Of a stretch of DNA of 19,201 nt, positions 1 to 8,456 are shown one piece after another (position 1 is the first letter of the stretch; the number at the start of each line of letters is the position of its first letter). The notes below the pieces were generated by a model. That model saw only the letters and a list, made by a program, of their open reading frames with translations, searched no databases and was not told the origin of the DNA. Position numbers and translations under genes: made by a program. The DNA is from CAZRAL01 sp964598005. GTDB lineage: Bacteria; Pseudomonadota; Gammaproteobacteria; Burkholderiales; Usitatibacteraceae. The stretch is from positions 1-19,201 of the forward strand of contig CAZRAL010000051.1 in assembly GCA_964598005.1 (NCBI GenBank). Reading direction: 5' to 3'.

Positions 1-27
1 TGACAGTCACTTCTTCAAATCGGGTAT

Positions 28-54
28 CTGTCAGATCAAGTCGAAACTACTACA
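28..54 (+). repeat. 27-bp repeat, left copy (inverted partner at 19148-19174)
   Basis: The sequence beginning CTGTCAGATCAAGTC and ending CTACTACA is identical over 27 bases to the reverse complement of 19148-19174. Identity stops sharply on both sides. Each copy lies exactly 27 nt from its window edge. A chance match of this length is negligible. It may be the end of a mobile element or a shared repeat at assembly ends. Confidence 0.85.
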
Positions 55-218
55 ACTAAAAAGCCATTTTTACAGGCAAGCTATTTTTCCACTGCATAAC
101 ATCGATAAGTGATACGGCAAGGCGAAGCCGATAAAGTCATTTTTGATTTGGAAATGGAATTAGCGACTATTTCCTGAATACCGGAACGTGAACTGGAATT
201 CACAAAATCGCGCCAGGG

Positions 219-239
219 GCCGCACCAGTGCTAGAGTTT
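219..239 (+). repeat. Dispersed 21-bp repeat, copy 1
   Basis: Reads GCCGCACCAGTGCTAGAGTT plus T. Copies with two or three mismatches lie at 1150-1170 and 16155-16175. Similarity to copy 2 extends leftwards (AATCGC-CC-GG...). Function unknown. It sits 11 bp left of the small inverted-repeat element at 251-391. Confidence 0.6.
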
Positions 240-250
240 GTATTTCCTAA

Positions 251-391
251 CAGTTTGTTGAAATTCTGCTGCGCTTGGTGATGCGGCGTTGGAAATGAAC
301 TCAAAATCCTCATGTATACCTCTATACATTCCGGTCTTTCGTCCATTTCCGCCTGGCCTGACTGGCGCTCGCGACGAATTTCAACAAACTG
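251..391. mobile_element. 141-bp MITE-like element with CTAA target duplication
   Basis: The ends are perfect 16-bp inverted repeats: CAGTTTGTTGAAATTC at 251-266 and its reverse complement at 376-391. The element is flanked by the direct repeat CTAA (247-250 and 392-395), a YTAR-type 4-bp target duplication as made by some IS5-family transposases. The centre holds a palindrome, ATGTATA-CCTC-TATACAT. It has no coding capacity, so it must have been moved in trans. I did not recognise the parent element. Confidence 0.8.
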
Positions 392-397
392 CTAAGG

Positions 398-426
398 ATC
401 CCGAAAAATCGAGCGCGCGGCCATGC
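398..426 (+). repeat. Relic matching the inner right end of the 670-1067 element
   Basis: These 29 bases match 1019-1047 at 27 positions, sharing the core CGAGCGCGCGGCCATGC. Here the match ends without the terminal inverted repeat and runs into unrelated sequence, so it looks like a decayed or truncated piece of the same element family. The remaining stretch to about 665 is GC-rich and has no supportable gene. Confidence 0.6.
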
Positions 427-669
427 AAGGTAAGGTAACCCCTTGCCTTGCAGCGCAGGCTTGGGCGCGTCTATTCTCTGGCCGTGAAGAACGGAGCAGG
501 GATTTTGCATGGCGTACCGTGTGCCTGCGGAACGGTCTGCGTGCGCAAACACAGGCGCGTCCTGCAAGAGTCGCTACGTCGCGCTGCGTGCTTGATAGAA
601 CCGGCAGCGCGTAAAAAACAACTTCTGTAAAACTCGTTGCCGCTGTTAAAATGCGGTTCATGCAATTAG

Positions 670-1067
670 GGAACCTCTGATTAAGTCCTCCATGAGCCGC
701 GTTTTGACAAAAATAGTCCAGATTCAAGGCATCGTAGTTGCCAACATCGGCAGGTCATATCGAGTGATATGAAGCCAAGGAGCATAACGCCGAAGATGGA
801 CTATTCTTGTCAAAACCCGCATGGGCGCTGGTTTTCCGGGCGGTCTGCTGTGTTGCGGTGCTTGCGAAGGGGAACGGCCATTCGCTGCGCACCACGCCTT
901 GCACGGGCTTGCGGACGCGAAGAGCAGGGCCCCGGCTTCGCCGGGATGCGACGCGGAGCAAGCCCCATTGGCCCGCCTTCACGGCTTGGCTTCGCCACGC
1001 TTTCGTGTCCGGCGGGCCATCCCGGAAAACCGAGCGCGCGGCCATGCGGGACTTAATCAGAGGTTCC
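670..1067. mobile_element. 398-bp MITE-like element with TTAG target duplication
   Basis: Perfect 19-bp terminal inverted repeats begin GGAACCTCTGATTAAGTCC (670-688) and end at 1049-1067. They are flanked by the direct repeat TTAG (666-669 and 1068-1071), another YTAR-type duplication. Two internal inverted pairs occur: 701-720 with 797-816 (19 of 20) and 816-840 with 1021-1050 (all 25 bases, interrupted by 5 extra). Together with the ends these would fold as a three-way junction. The open frames inside are compositional and no transposase is present. The ends and target suggest mobilisation by an IS5-family transposase, which is inference. Confidence 0.85.
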
Positions 1068-1149
1068 TTAGTGCCCCCCAGCGTAAAAACCGCGTCTGTG
1101 CAAAAATCAGCGTGCCGTGCACTCGCATCGAGAGGCAATCGCCCGGAGA

Positions 1150-1170
1150 GCCGCACCAATACTAGAGTTT
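1150..1170 (+). repeat. Dispersed 21-bp repeat, copy 2
   Basis: Reads GCCGCACCAATACTAGAGTT plus T, two mismatches from copy 1 at 219-239 and in the same orientation. Copies 1 and 2 bracket the whole 0.9-kb segment holding both MITE-like elements. The rest of 1072-1251 carries no gene. A TTGACA at 1192-1197 has no good -10 partner, so I do not call a promoter. Confidence 0.55.
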
Positions 1171-1251
1171 AAAGAAGACGCCCAGCCCGAATTGACAGCC
1201 CTTTTCATTTGATGAACTCCGAATTCAGAACTTCCTCATAAAGCCCCTGCA

Positions 1252-3303
1252 ATGATCGAAAACAAATTTGCGCTTCTCGCCATTCCGTTATTGCCGCTTG
1301 CCGGTGCGATTCTTGCCGGTTTTTTCAGTTATTTTTTTAGCAAATCCGCCGCCCGGATTTTTGCGCACAGCGTGACGATTCTCGGCGTGGCCGCGGCCTT
1401 TGTGTTGTCGTGCCTGGTGTTTCAGGATGTACTGGCCGGTAAAACCTTCAATGGCACGATTTACACCTGGCTCGCCACCGGCAATATTCGGCTGGAAGTG
1501 GGCTTCCTGATCGATTCGCTGACCGCGACGATGATGCTGGTGGTAACTTTTGTATCGCTGATGGTGCATCTTTACACGATCGGCTACATGGCCGAAGACG
1601 AAGGCTATACGCGCTTTTTCGCTTATATCTCGCTGTTCACCTTTTCGATGCTGATGCTGGTGATGAGCAATAATTTCCTGCAGCTGTTTTTTGGCTGGGA
1701 GGCGGTGGGGCTGGTTTCTTATTTGCTGATTGGTTTTTGGTATAAGCGGCCTACGGCGATTTACGCCAATCTCAAGGCTTTTCTGGTCAACCGCGTGGGC
1801 GATTTCGGTTTTTTGTTGGGCATCGGTCTGATCTTTGTTTATCTGGGTACGCTGGATTATGCCGGCGCATTTCGTGTGGCGGCCGTGCATAAGGATGTGA
1901 TGATTGAATTGATTCCCGGTACGCCGTGGTTGCTCATGACGCCGATCTGTATTTGCCTGTTTATCGGCGCGATGGGTAAATCTGCGCAGTTTCCGCTGCA
2001 CGTGTGGCTGCCTGATTCAATGGAAGGCCCCACGCCGATTTCGGCGTTGATTCACGCGGCGACGATGGTGACGGCCGGTATTTTCATGGTGGCGCGCATG
2101 TCGCCGCTGTTCGAACTATCTGAGACGGCGCTGTCGTTTGTGTTGGTCATCGGTGCGATCACCGCGCTGTTCATGGGATTTCTCGGCATTGTGCAAAACG
2201 ATATCAAGCGCGTGGTGGCGTACTCCACGCTGTCGCAACTGGGGTATATGACCGTAGCCCTGGGAGTTTCGGCCTACTCCGTGGCGATTTTTCATTTGAT
2301 GACGCACGCTTTTTTCAAGGCATTATTGTTTCTGGGCGCCGGCTCGGTGATTATGGGCATGCACCATAATCAGGATATGCGCTACATGGGTGGCGCATGG
2401 AAATACATGAAGATCACCTGGTTGACCTCGCTGATCGGTTCGCTGGCGCTGATTGGTACGCCGTTCTTTTCCGGTTTTTATTCCAAGGATTCGATCATCG
2501 AGGCGGTACATCATTCGCAGCTTGCCGGGTCCGGCTTTGCCTATTTCGCTGTGGTCTGCGGGGTATTTGTGACGGCGTTTTATTCCTTCCGCATGTATTT
2601 CATGGTGTTTCACGGCAAGGAGCGCTATTACGACCAGCATGCCCAACATGCCAAACACACATCGCACACTGATGATGCGCATGCAGACGATCATGCGCAT
2701 CACGGCCTGAAGCCGGGGCAAAAGCCGCATGAATCGCCGTGGGTAGTGACGCTGCCATTGGTGTTGCTGGCGATTCCCTCGGTTTTTATCGGCTTGCTGG
2801 CGATTCAGCCGATGCTGTTTGGGGATTTTTTCAAGAGCGCCATTGTTGTGGCGCCAACACATGACAGTCTGGCTGGACTGCGCGCACACTTCCAGGGTTG
2901 GGCAGGCATGGCCCTGCATGCCTTGCAGACCATACCATTCTGGCTGGCTGTGGCCGGGGTCGCTGCGGCGTGGCTGTGCTATATGAAGCGGCCAGATATT
3001 CCCGCCTGGTTTCAGCGCCGCTTTGCACCGCTCTATACGCTGCTCGACAACAAATATTATTTCGATAAATTCAACGAGGTATTTTTTGCTGGCGGCGCGC
3101 GGGCGCTGGGGCGCGGGTTATGGAAATTTGGCGATATTGCCGTGATTGATGGGCTGGTCAACGGCCTGGCGCGGTTGGTGGGCTGGTTTTCCGGCCGCTT
3201 GCGTACCGTGCAGACGGGCTATGTGTATACCTACGCCTTTACCATGATCCTCGGCGTATTTGCCTTGCTGACTGCGCTTTTCGTGAAATTGCACCCCTTC
3301 TGA
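1252..3303 (+). CDS. nuoL: NADH-quinone oxidoreductase subunit L
   Basis: Distal antiporter-like proton-pumping subunit of respiratory complex I in the inner membrane. It has 683 residues, somewhat above the usual 610-660, and many membrane helices. The conserved helix-5 glutamate is E150 in FFGWEAVGLVSYLL. The helix-7 lysine is K243 in MGKSAQFPLHVWLPD, followed by the EGPTPISALIHAATMV block. A His- and Asp-rich loop at about 461-492 (12 or so histidines) accounts for part of the extra length. The start ATG follows a weak ribosome site (CCCCTGCA), and no in-frame alternative looks better. nuoM follows after 22 nt. Unusually, nuoK does not precede it. The upstream 1.25 kb is non-coding and carries mobile elements, so the gene probably needs its own promoter here. 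Confidence 0.97.
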   Translation: MIENKFALLAIPLLPLAGAILAGFFSYFFSKSAARIFAHSVTILGVAAAFVLSCLVFQDVLAGKTFNGTIYTWLATGNIRLEVGFLIDSLTATMMLVVTFVSLMVHLYTIGYMAEDEGYTRFFAYISLFTFSMLMLVMSNNFLQLFFGWEAVGLVSYLLIGFWYKRPTAIYANLKAFLVNRVGDFGFLLGIGLIFVYLGTLDYAGAFRVAAVHKDVMIELIPGTPWLLMTPICICLFIGAMGKSAQFPLHVWLPDSMEGPTPISALIHAATMVTAGIFMVARMSPLFELSETALSFVLVIGAITALFMGFLGIVQNDIKRVVAYSTLSQLGYMTVALGVSAYSVAIFHLMTHAFFKALLFLGAGSVIMGMHHNQDMRYMGGAWKYMKITWLTSLIGSLALIGTPFFSGFYSKDSIIEAVHHSQLAGSGFAYFAVVCGVFVTAFYSFRMYFMVFHGKERYYDQHAQHAKHTSHTDDAHADDHAHHGLKPGQKPHESPWVVTLPLVLLAIPSVFIGLLAIQPMLFGDFFKSAIVVAPTHDSLAGLRAHFQGWAGMALHALQTIPFWLAVAGVAAAWLCYMKRPDIPAWFQRRFAPLYTLLDNKYYFDKFNEVFFAGGARALGRGLWKFGDIAVIDGLVNGLARLVGWFSGRLRTVQTGYVYTYAFTMILGVFALLTALFVKLHPF

Positions 3304-3325
3304 GCTGAATAACGATATTAACGAT

Positions 3326-4810
3326 ATGAGCAACCTTCACATACTGAGTTTGACGATCTGGGTGCCGGTGATTGCCGGTATCCTGACCCTGTTTTTCAGC
3401 GGGGAAAACCAAAAATCCGCCGCACGCTGGGCCGCGTTGGCCGGCAGCGTGGCCGGCCTGCTGGTCGCTTTGCCGCTCTGGGTGGGCTTCGACGAGCAAA
3501 GTACCGCGATGCAATTCCGCGAATTCGCGCCGTGGATCGCCCGCTTCAACATCAACTATGCATTGGGGGTGGACGGTATTTCGATGCTGTTCATTTTGCT
3601 GAACAGCTTGACCACGGTGCTGGTGGTCATTGCCGCCTGGCAGGTGATTCAGGAAAAGGTATCACAGTATCTGGCCGCCTTTCTCATTATGTCGGGCCTG
3701 ATCAATGGCGTTTTTGCCGCACTCGACGCCATTCTGTTTTACGTCTTTTTCGAAGCCATGCTGATCCCGATGTTCCTGATCATCGGCGTATGGGGCGGGC
3801 CGCGCCGCGTGTATGCCGCACTGAAGTTTTTTCTTTATACCTTGCTGGGTTCGCTGCTGATGCTGGCCGCATTGATTTATCTCTACAACGTGACCAATGG
3901 CAGTTTCGATATTCTCGATTATCACCGCGTGCCGCTGGGATTGACCGCGCAAACGCTGCTGTTTCTCGCGTTCTTTGCATCGTTCGCCGTCAAGGTGCCG
4001 ATGTGGCCGGTACATACCTGGTTGCCGGATGCGCACGTGGAGGCCCCTACCGGCGGCTCGGTGGTGCTGGCCGCGATCACGCTGAAAATCGGCGCGTATG
4101 GCTTTTTGCGGTTCAACCTGCCTATTACGCCCGATGCCAGCCATGCACTGGCTGGTTTCATGATTACGCTTTCGCTGATTGCCGTGGTGTATATCGGGCT
4201 GGTGGCGCTGGTTCAAAATGACATGAAAAAACTGGTGGCGTATTCCTCGATTTCGCATATGGGTTTTGTCACGCTAGGCTTTTTTATCTTCAATACGCAA
4301 GGCATGGAGGGCGGGCTGGTGCAGATGATTTCGCACGGCTTCATTTCTGCGGCTATGTTCCTGTGCATCGGTGTGCTGTACGATCGCGTGCATTCGCGTG
4401 AAATTTCTGCCTATGGCGGGGTGGTGAATACCATGCCCAAATTCGCGTTTTTTGCGGTGTTTTTTGGTATGGCCAATGCCGGGCTGCCCGCCACCAGCGG
4501 GTTTGTCGGTGAATTTATGGTGATATTGGGCGCTGTGCGGGTGAATTTCTGGTACGCCTTCCTCGCTGCGACGACTTTGATTCTGGGCGCAGCGTATACG
4601 CTATGGATGGTCAAGCGGGTGATTTTCGGCGCCATCGCCAACGATAACGTGCGTGCGCTACGCGATATCGATGCCCGCGAAATGCTGATGTTTGTGCTGC
4701 TGGCCGCTGCGGTATTGGCGATGGGACTATTTCCGAAACCGTTTACGGACGTGATGCACACCTCTGTGGATGCCTTGTTGCGGCATGTCGCCGTCGGCAA
4801 ATTGAACTGA
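3326..4810 (+). CDS. nuoM: NADH-quinone oxidoreductase subunit M
   Basis: Second antiporter-like proton-pumping subunit of complex I, 494 residues, close to the family length of about 500. The key charged residues are in place: E143 in FFEAMLIPMFLIIGVWGG and K223 in KVPMWPVHTWLPDAHVEAPT, with the later lysine block QNDMKKLVAYSSISHMGFV. It is hydrophobic throughout with about 14 predicted helices. It lies 22 nt after nuoL and 7 nt before nuoN, so the three are almost certainly co-transcribed in the conserved L-M-N order. The start ATG fits the NuoM N-terminus, beginning directly with the first helix. Nothing is missing. Confidence 0.98.
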   Translation: MSNLHILSLTIWVPVIAGILTLFFSGENQKSAARWAALAGSVAGLLVALPLWVGFDEQSTAMQFREFAPWIARFNINYALGVDGISMLFILLNSLTTVLVVIAAWQVIQEKVSQYLAAFLIMSGLINGVFAALDAILFYVFFEAMLIPMFLIIGVWGGPRRVYAALKFFLYTLLGSLLMLAALIYLYNVTNGSFDILDYHRVPLGLTAQTLLFLAFFASFAVKVPMWPVHTWLPDAHVEAPTGGSVVLAAITLKIGAYGFLRFNLPITPDASHALAGFMITLSLIAVVYIGLVALVQNDMKKLVAYSSISHMGFVTLGFFIFNTQGMEGGLVQMISHGFISAAMFLCIGVLYDRVHSREISAYGGVVNTMPKFAFFAVFFGMANAGLPATSGFVGEFMVILGAVRVNFWYAFLAATTLILGAAYTLWMVKRVIFGAIANDNVRALRDIDAREMLMFVLLAAAVLAMGLFPKPFTDVMHTSVDALLRHVAVGKLN

Positions 4811-4817
4811 ACGTAAA

Positions 4818-6278
4818 ATGACACTACCTGCCTCTGCTCTCAATCTTAATCTGATCATCGCCGCGCCGGAGATGGTATTTTTCGCGCTGCTCTCATTCAT
4901 TATGATCGCGGATCTGTTTACCGCACCGGCGCGCCGCGAAGCGCAATTATTTTTCGGCAGTTTGATTGCCTTGCTGATTACCGCCTGTCTGGTCGTAGCG
5001 CAGACCCCGGAAGCGCCGCAGTACGCCTTTAACGGCATGTTTGTAGTCGACGGTCTGGCCACGTTACTGAAGGTTTGCCTGTTGCTGGCGGTGGCGCTGG
5101 TTATTGTGTATAGCCGGGCCTATTTGGTGGCGCGCAATCTGTTTACCGGCGAATTTATAACCCTGGTGCTGTTTGCCACCTTCGGCATGATGATCATGGT
5201 TTCGGCTCATCATTTTGTATCGCTTTATCTGGGCCTTGAGTTACTGGCACTTTCCAGTTACGCCTTGGTGGCGCTGAACCGTGATTCGGTTGCTGCCTCG
5301 GAAGCCGCGATGAAATATTTCATTCTCGGTGCGCTGGCCTCCGGACTACTGCTTTACGGGCTATCGATGGTATACGGGGCGACCGGCTCGCTGGATGTAG
5401 CGCAGGTATTCAAGGTGGTGTCGAACAGCCGCGCCAATGATCCGCTGGTCACCTTCGGGTTGGTGTTTGTGGTGGCGGGCCTGGCGTTCAAGCTGGGCGT
5501 GGTGCCGTTCCACATGTGGGTTCCCGATGTCTATCAGGGTGCGCCGACGGCCATGACACTCTTTATCGGTTCCGCGCCGAAAATCGCAGCCTTCGGTTTT
5601 GTGTTGCGCATTCTGGCTGGTTCGCTGGGCGGCGCAACGGCCGACTGGCAGGATATGCTGATCGTATTAGCCATGTTATCGATTGCGGTCGGCAATATCG
5701 TCGCCATTGCGCAAACCAATCTGAAACGCATGCTGGCCTATTCCACCATCTCGCATATGGGGTTTCTGCTGCTGGGCATTCTGGCTGGCACACGCAACGG
5801 CTATGCCTCGGGGATGTTTTACGCCATCACCTATGTGCTGATGACGCTCGGCGCATTCGGCATGATCCTGCTGCTCTCCCGCGCCGGGTTTGAGGCGGAA
5901 CAGCTTGACGATTTCAGGGGCCTGAATAAACGCTCACCGTGGTATGCCTTTCTCATGTTGATCCTGATGTTTTCGATGGCGGGCATTCCGCTGACGGCTG
6001 GATTCTTCGCCAAATTTTCTGTGCTGGAAGCGGCGCTGAATGCGGGCTACACCTGGCTGGTGGTGTTCGCCGTATTGATGAGCGTGATTGGCGCGTTTTA
6101 TTACCTGCGCATCGTCAAGCTCATGTACATGGACGAGCCGCAGGATACCAATCCGATTTTGGCCGGGGCAGGCATGCACATGGCGCTTTCTGTTAACGCC
6201 ATGGCCCTGTTGATACTGGGCCTGCTGCCGGGCGGTCTTATGAATGCTTGCGTATCGGCCATTGCCCGCTCGCTGTAG
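4818..6278 (+). CDS. nuoN: NADH-quinone oxidoreductase subunit N
   Basis: Third antiporter-like subunit of complex I, 486 residues, the usual size. E141 in YLGLELLALSSYALVAL and K225 in FKLGVVPFHMWVPDVYQGAPT match the conserved helix-5 glutamate and helix-7 lysine. QTNLKRMLAYSTISHMGF carries the later lysine. It follows nuoM by 7 nt and closes the nuo block. In many Burkholderiales a small membrane-protein gene (DUF2818) sits between nuoN and a NUDIX gene. Here the NUDIX gene follows directly after 42 nt, so that gene is absent at this place. Start chosen at the ATG just after the nuoM stop. Confidence 0.98.
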   Translation: MTLPASALNLNLIIAAPEMVFFALLSFIMIADLFTAPARREAQLFFGSLIALLITACLVVAQTPEAPQYAFNGMFVVDGLATLLKVCLLLAVALVIVYSRAYLVARNLFTGEFITLVLFATFGMMIMVSAHHFVSLYLGLELLALSSYALVALNRDSVAASEAAMKYFILGALASGLLLYGLSMVYGATGSLDVAQVFKVVSNSRANDPLVTFGLVFVVAGLAFKLGVVPFHMWVPDVYQGAPTAMTLFIGSAPKIAAFGFVLRILAGSLGGATADWQDMLIVLAMLSIAVGNIVAIAQTNLKRMLAYSTISHMGFLLLGILAGTRNGYASGMFYAITYVLMTLGAFGMILLLSRAGFEAEQLDDFRGLNKRSPWYAFLMLILMFSMAGIPLTAGFFAKFSVLEAALNAGYTWLVVFAVLMSVIGAFYYLRIVKLMYMDEPQDTNPILAGAGMHMALSVNAMALLILGLLPGGLMNACVSAIARSL

Positions 6279-6320
6279 CGCGGGTGCGGCGCGCCGGTAC
6301 GGCTTGAATGGCCTGGTTTC

Positions 6321-6890
6321 ATGACCTCGCGCATCCCGGACGATCTGCCGGATTTCACTGAACATACGCTGGACAGCCAATCCTTGCTGGAGGGGAATTT
6401 TATTCGCCTGCGATCGGATCGGATCCGTTTACCCGACGGCAGCGAGGGTGCGCGCCAGTATCTGATTCACCCCGGGGCGGTCATGATCGCCGCTTTTGTG
6501 GATGAAGCGCATCTGTTGTTCGAGCATCAATACCGTTATGCCTTGCGGCGGCATTTTCTGGAACTGCCTGCGGGCAAGATTGACCCCAACGAAGCGCATC
6601 ATGAAACGGCCCGCCGCGAACTGCGCGAAGAGACGGGCTACGTGGCGGAGTCATGGAACCATGTCGCCACCATGCATCCGGGCATTGGCTACTCGACCGA
6701 AGTGATCGAACTCTATGTGGCGCACGACATACGTTATATCGGCCACCAGCGCGACGAGGGTGAATTTCTGGAGGTGTTTCCCTTGAAGTTATCGCACGCA
6801 GTGGAAATGGTGCGCGATGGCAGCATCACCGATGGCAAAACCGCTTTTGCGCTGCTATGGCTGGACCGTTTTGGATCGTCTAAAAAATGA
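6321..6890 (+). CDS. NUDIX hydrolase, probable ADP-ribose pyrophosphatase
   Basis: Predicted to hydrolyse ADP-ribose or related nucleotide sugars to AMP and a sugar phosphate in the cytoplasm, using Mg2+. The full NUDIX box is present at residues 85-107: G85, E91, then R99-E100-L101, E103-E104 and G106. The length of 189 residues fits the NudF/ADP-ribose pyrophosphatase group, as does the ELPAGKID lead-in and a downstream acidic and proline-containing region. Substrate assignment is by family resemblance only. It lies 42 nt after nuoN, and its stop overlaps the glpD start by 4 nt (ATGA), which implies translational coupling and one transcript with the genes on either side. Confidence 0.92.
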   Translation: MTSRIPDDLPDFTEHTLDSQSLLEGNFIRLRSDRIRLPDGSEGARQYLIHPGAVMIAAFVDEAHLLFEHQYRYALRRHFLELPAGKIDPNEAHHETARRELREETGYVAESWNHVATMHPGIGYSTEVIELYVAHDIRYIGHQRDEGEFLEVFPLKLSHAVEMVRDGSITDGKTAFALLWLDRFGSSKK

Positions 6891-8407
6891 CGACACCTTA
6901 CGATCTGCTCATCATTGGCGGCGGCATCAATGGCTGTGGCATCGCCCGCGATGCGGCAGGCCGCGGGCTTTCGGTACTGCTGGTGGAGCAGGACGATCTG
7001 GCCGCCGCCACCAGCTCATGGAGCTCCAAACTGATCCACGGCGGATTGCGCTACCTCGAGCAATATGAATTTCGTCTGGTGCGCGAAGCCCTGCAGGAGC
7101 GCGACGTGCTGTTGCGCATCGCGCCGCATATCATTCATCCGCTGGAGTTCATCCTTCCGCATGATCGCAGCATGCGGCCAGCGTGGATGATCCGGCTGGG
7201 CCTGTTTCTGTACGATCATCTGGGCGGGCAGATTTCACTGCCCGGCTCGCGCGGGGTGACCTTTCCCGATCCACGCTACAGCGCCGGGTTGAAGCCTGAC
7301 ATCCCGCGCGGATTCTTTTATTCCGATGCACAGGTAGATGATGCGCGGCTCACCATCCTGAATGCGGTCTCCGCTAGAGAGCGGGGCGCCACCGTGCTGA
7401 CGCGCACCCGATGCACCGCCGCGAAACGTGGCGCTGAACATTGGAGCGTGACATTGAGCAATACAACCACCGGCGCAACGCATGAAGTGCAGGCGCGCGG
7501 GGTAGTGAACGCCGCAGGCCCCTGGGTCAAGCAACTGCTGGATCAAGCCATCCATATACCGAGTGCTCACGCCATCAAACTGGTCAAGGGCAGTCATATC
7601 GTGGTGCCGCGTGTGCATGAACATCCGCACGCCTATATTCTGCAAAACGACGACCGGCGGGTGGTTTTTATCATTCCGTACGAAGACCGGTTCAGCCTGA
7701 TCGGCACCACCGATGTGGCGCTGACCTCACTGGAAGGCGCCGAGCGTATTTCACCCGAAGAGATTACCTATCTGTTGCGCGCGGCCAATCGCTTCCTGGC
7801 CCAACCACTCTCCGAGCAGGATATCGTCTGGAGTTATGCCGGAGTGCGCCCGCTTTATGACGACGGTAGCGACAATCCCGCCGAAGTCACGCGCGATTAC
7901 GTGTTGAAGGTCGATCACCATGAGGGGCAATTGCCTGTGCTGTCGATTTTCGGCGGCAAGATCACCACCTACCGGCGGCTTGCCGAACATGTACTGCAAG
8001 AACTGAAACCGTTCTATCCCGCCATGAGCGCGCCGTGGACGCATACCGGCAGCCTGCCCGGTGGCGATATCAAAAGCGTTACTGCATGCGCCGAAGAACT
8101 GGCCCGCCGTGCGCCGCTATTGCCGCGTGACCTATTGGAAGCGTTGATTCACCGTTACGGCAGCCGTACCGTGCAGGTATTGAATGGCGCCAAAAGCCTA
8201 GCCGAGTTGGGGCCAACGTTCGGTGTGGGGGCGCATCTGCTGTGCGAACGCGAGATCGAATTCCTGATTCGCCACGAATGGGCACGCACTGCGGATGACA
8301 TTCTCTGGCGGCGCACCAAATGTGGCTTGCACATGCAGCCCGCCGAACGCGAGGCGGCCGCTGCTTTTATCGAAAAAAAGGTTAGCGCGAAAAAGGCTAA
8401 TGCATAG
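6887..8407 (+). CDS. glpD: Aerobic glycerol-3-phosphate dehydrogenase
   Basis: FAD-dependent peripheral inner-membrane enzyme that oxidises sn-glycerol-3-phosphate to dihydroxyacetone phosphate and passes electrons to quinone. It has 506 residues, near the 501 of the E. coli enzyme. The Rossmann dinucleotide motif G11-x-G13-x-x-G16 opens the protein (IIGGGINGCGIARDAAGRG). TSSWSSKLIHGGLRYLE and IVWSYAGVRPLYDDG are the expected FAD and substrate-site blocks, and IFGGKITTYRRLAE precedes the C-terminal domain. The start overlaps the stop of the NUDIX gene in an ATGA, so the two are coupled. No glpF, glpK or glpR is visible nearby. It gives the complex I neighbourhood a second route of electrons into the quinone pool. 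Confidence 0.97.
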   Translation: MTTPYDLLIIGGGINGCGIARDAAGRGLSVLLVEQDDLAAATSSWSSKLIHGGLRYLEQYEFRLVREALQERDVLLRIAPHIIHPLEFILPHDRSMRPAWMIRLGLFLYDHLGGQISLPGSRGVTFPDPRYSAGLKPDIPRGFFYSDAQVDDARLTILNAVSARERGATVLTRTRCTAAKRGAEHWSVTLSNTTTGATHEVQARGVVNAAGPWVKQLLDQAIHIPSAHAIKLVKGSHIVVPRVHEHPHAYILQNDDRRVVFIIPYEDRFSLIGTTDVALTSLEGAERISPEEITYLLRAANRFLAQPLSEQDIVWSYAGVRPLYDDGSDNPAEVTRDYVLKVDHHEGQLPVLSIFGGKITTYRRLAEHVLQELKPFYPAMSAPWTHTGSLPGGDIKSVTACAEELARRAPLLPRDLLEALIHRYGSRTVQVLNGAKSLAELGPTFGVGAHLLCEREIEFLIRHEWARTADDILWRRTKCGLHMQPAEREAAAAFIEKKVSAKKANA

Positions 8408-8456
8408 ACTGCCGCACCTGAGGCTACGTACCCATGAAAGCGCTGCGTGAATTCCC

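Larger units (their letters stand above)
1..250. other. Gene-free left edge
   Basis: No credible coding region. An open frame from 2 to 112 (minus the start) would encode about 36 residues with no recognisable family. The stretch holds one copy of the 27-bp sequence shared with the right edge (28-54), a small GC hairpin around 117-132 (CGGC...GCCG), and one copy of a dispersed 21-bp repeat (219-239). No nuoK or other nuo gene is visible, although nuoL lies downstream. Confidence 0.6.

Noticed and set aside
392..1172. Several open frames of 60-134 codons on both strands upstream of nuoL
   Set aside because: They overlap one another inside GC-rich repeat sequence, carry no family motifs or ribosome sites, and parts recur through the DNA repeats (for example MAARS-FRD). 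They are compositional.
1192..1251. A promoter for nuoL at TTGACA (1192-1197)
   Set aside because: At 16-18 bp spacing the -10 region reads GAACTC or similar, too poor to call.
1288..2001. A 237-codon minus-strand frame antisense to nuoL
   Set aside because: His/Gln/Arg-rich shadow of hydrophobic membrane-protein codons, with no ribosome site and no motif.
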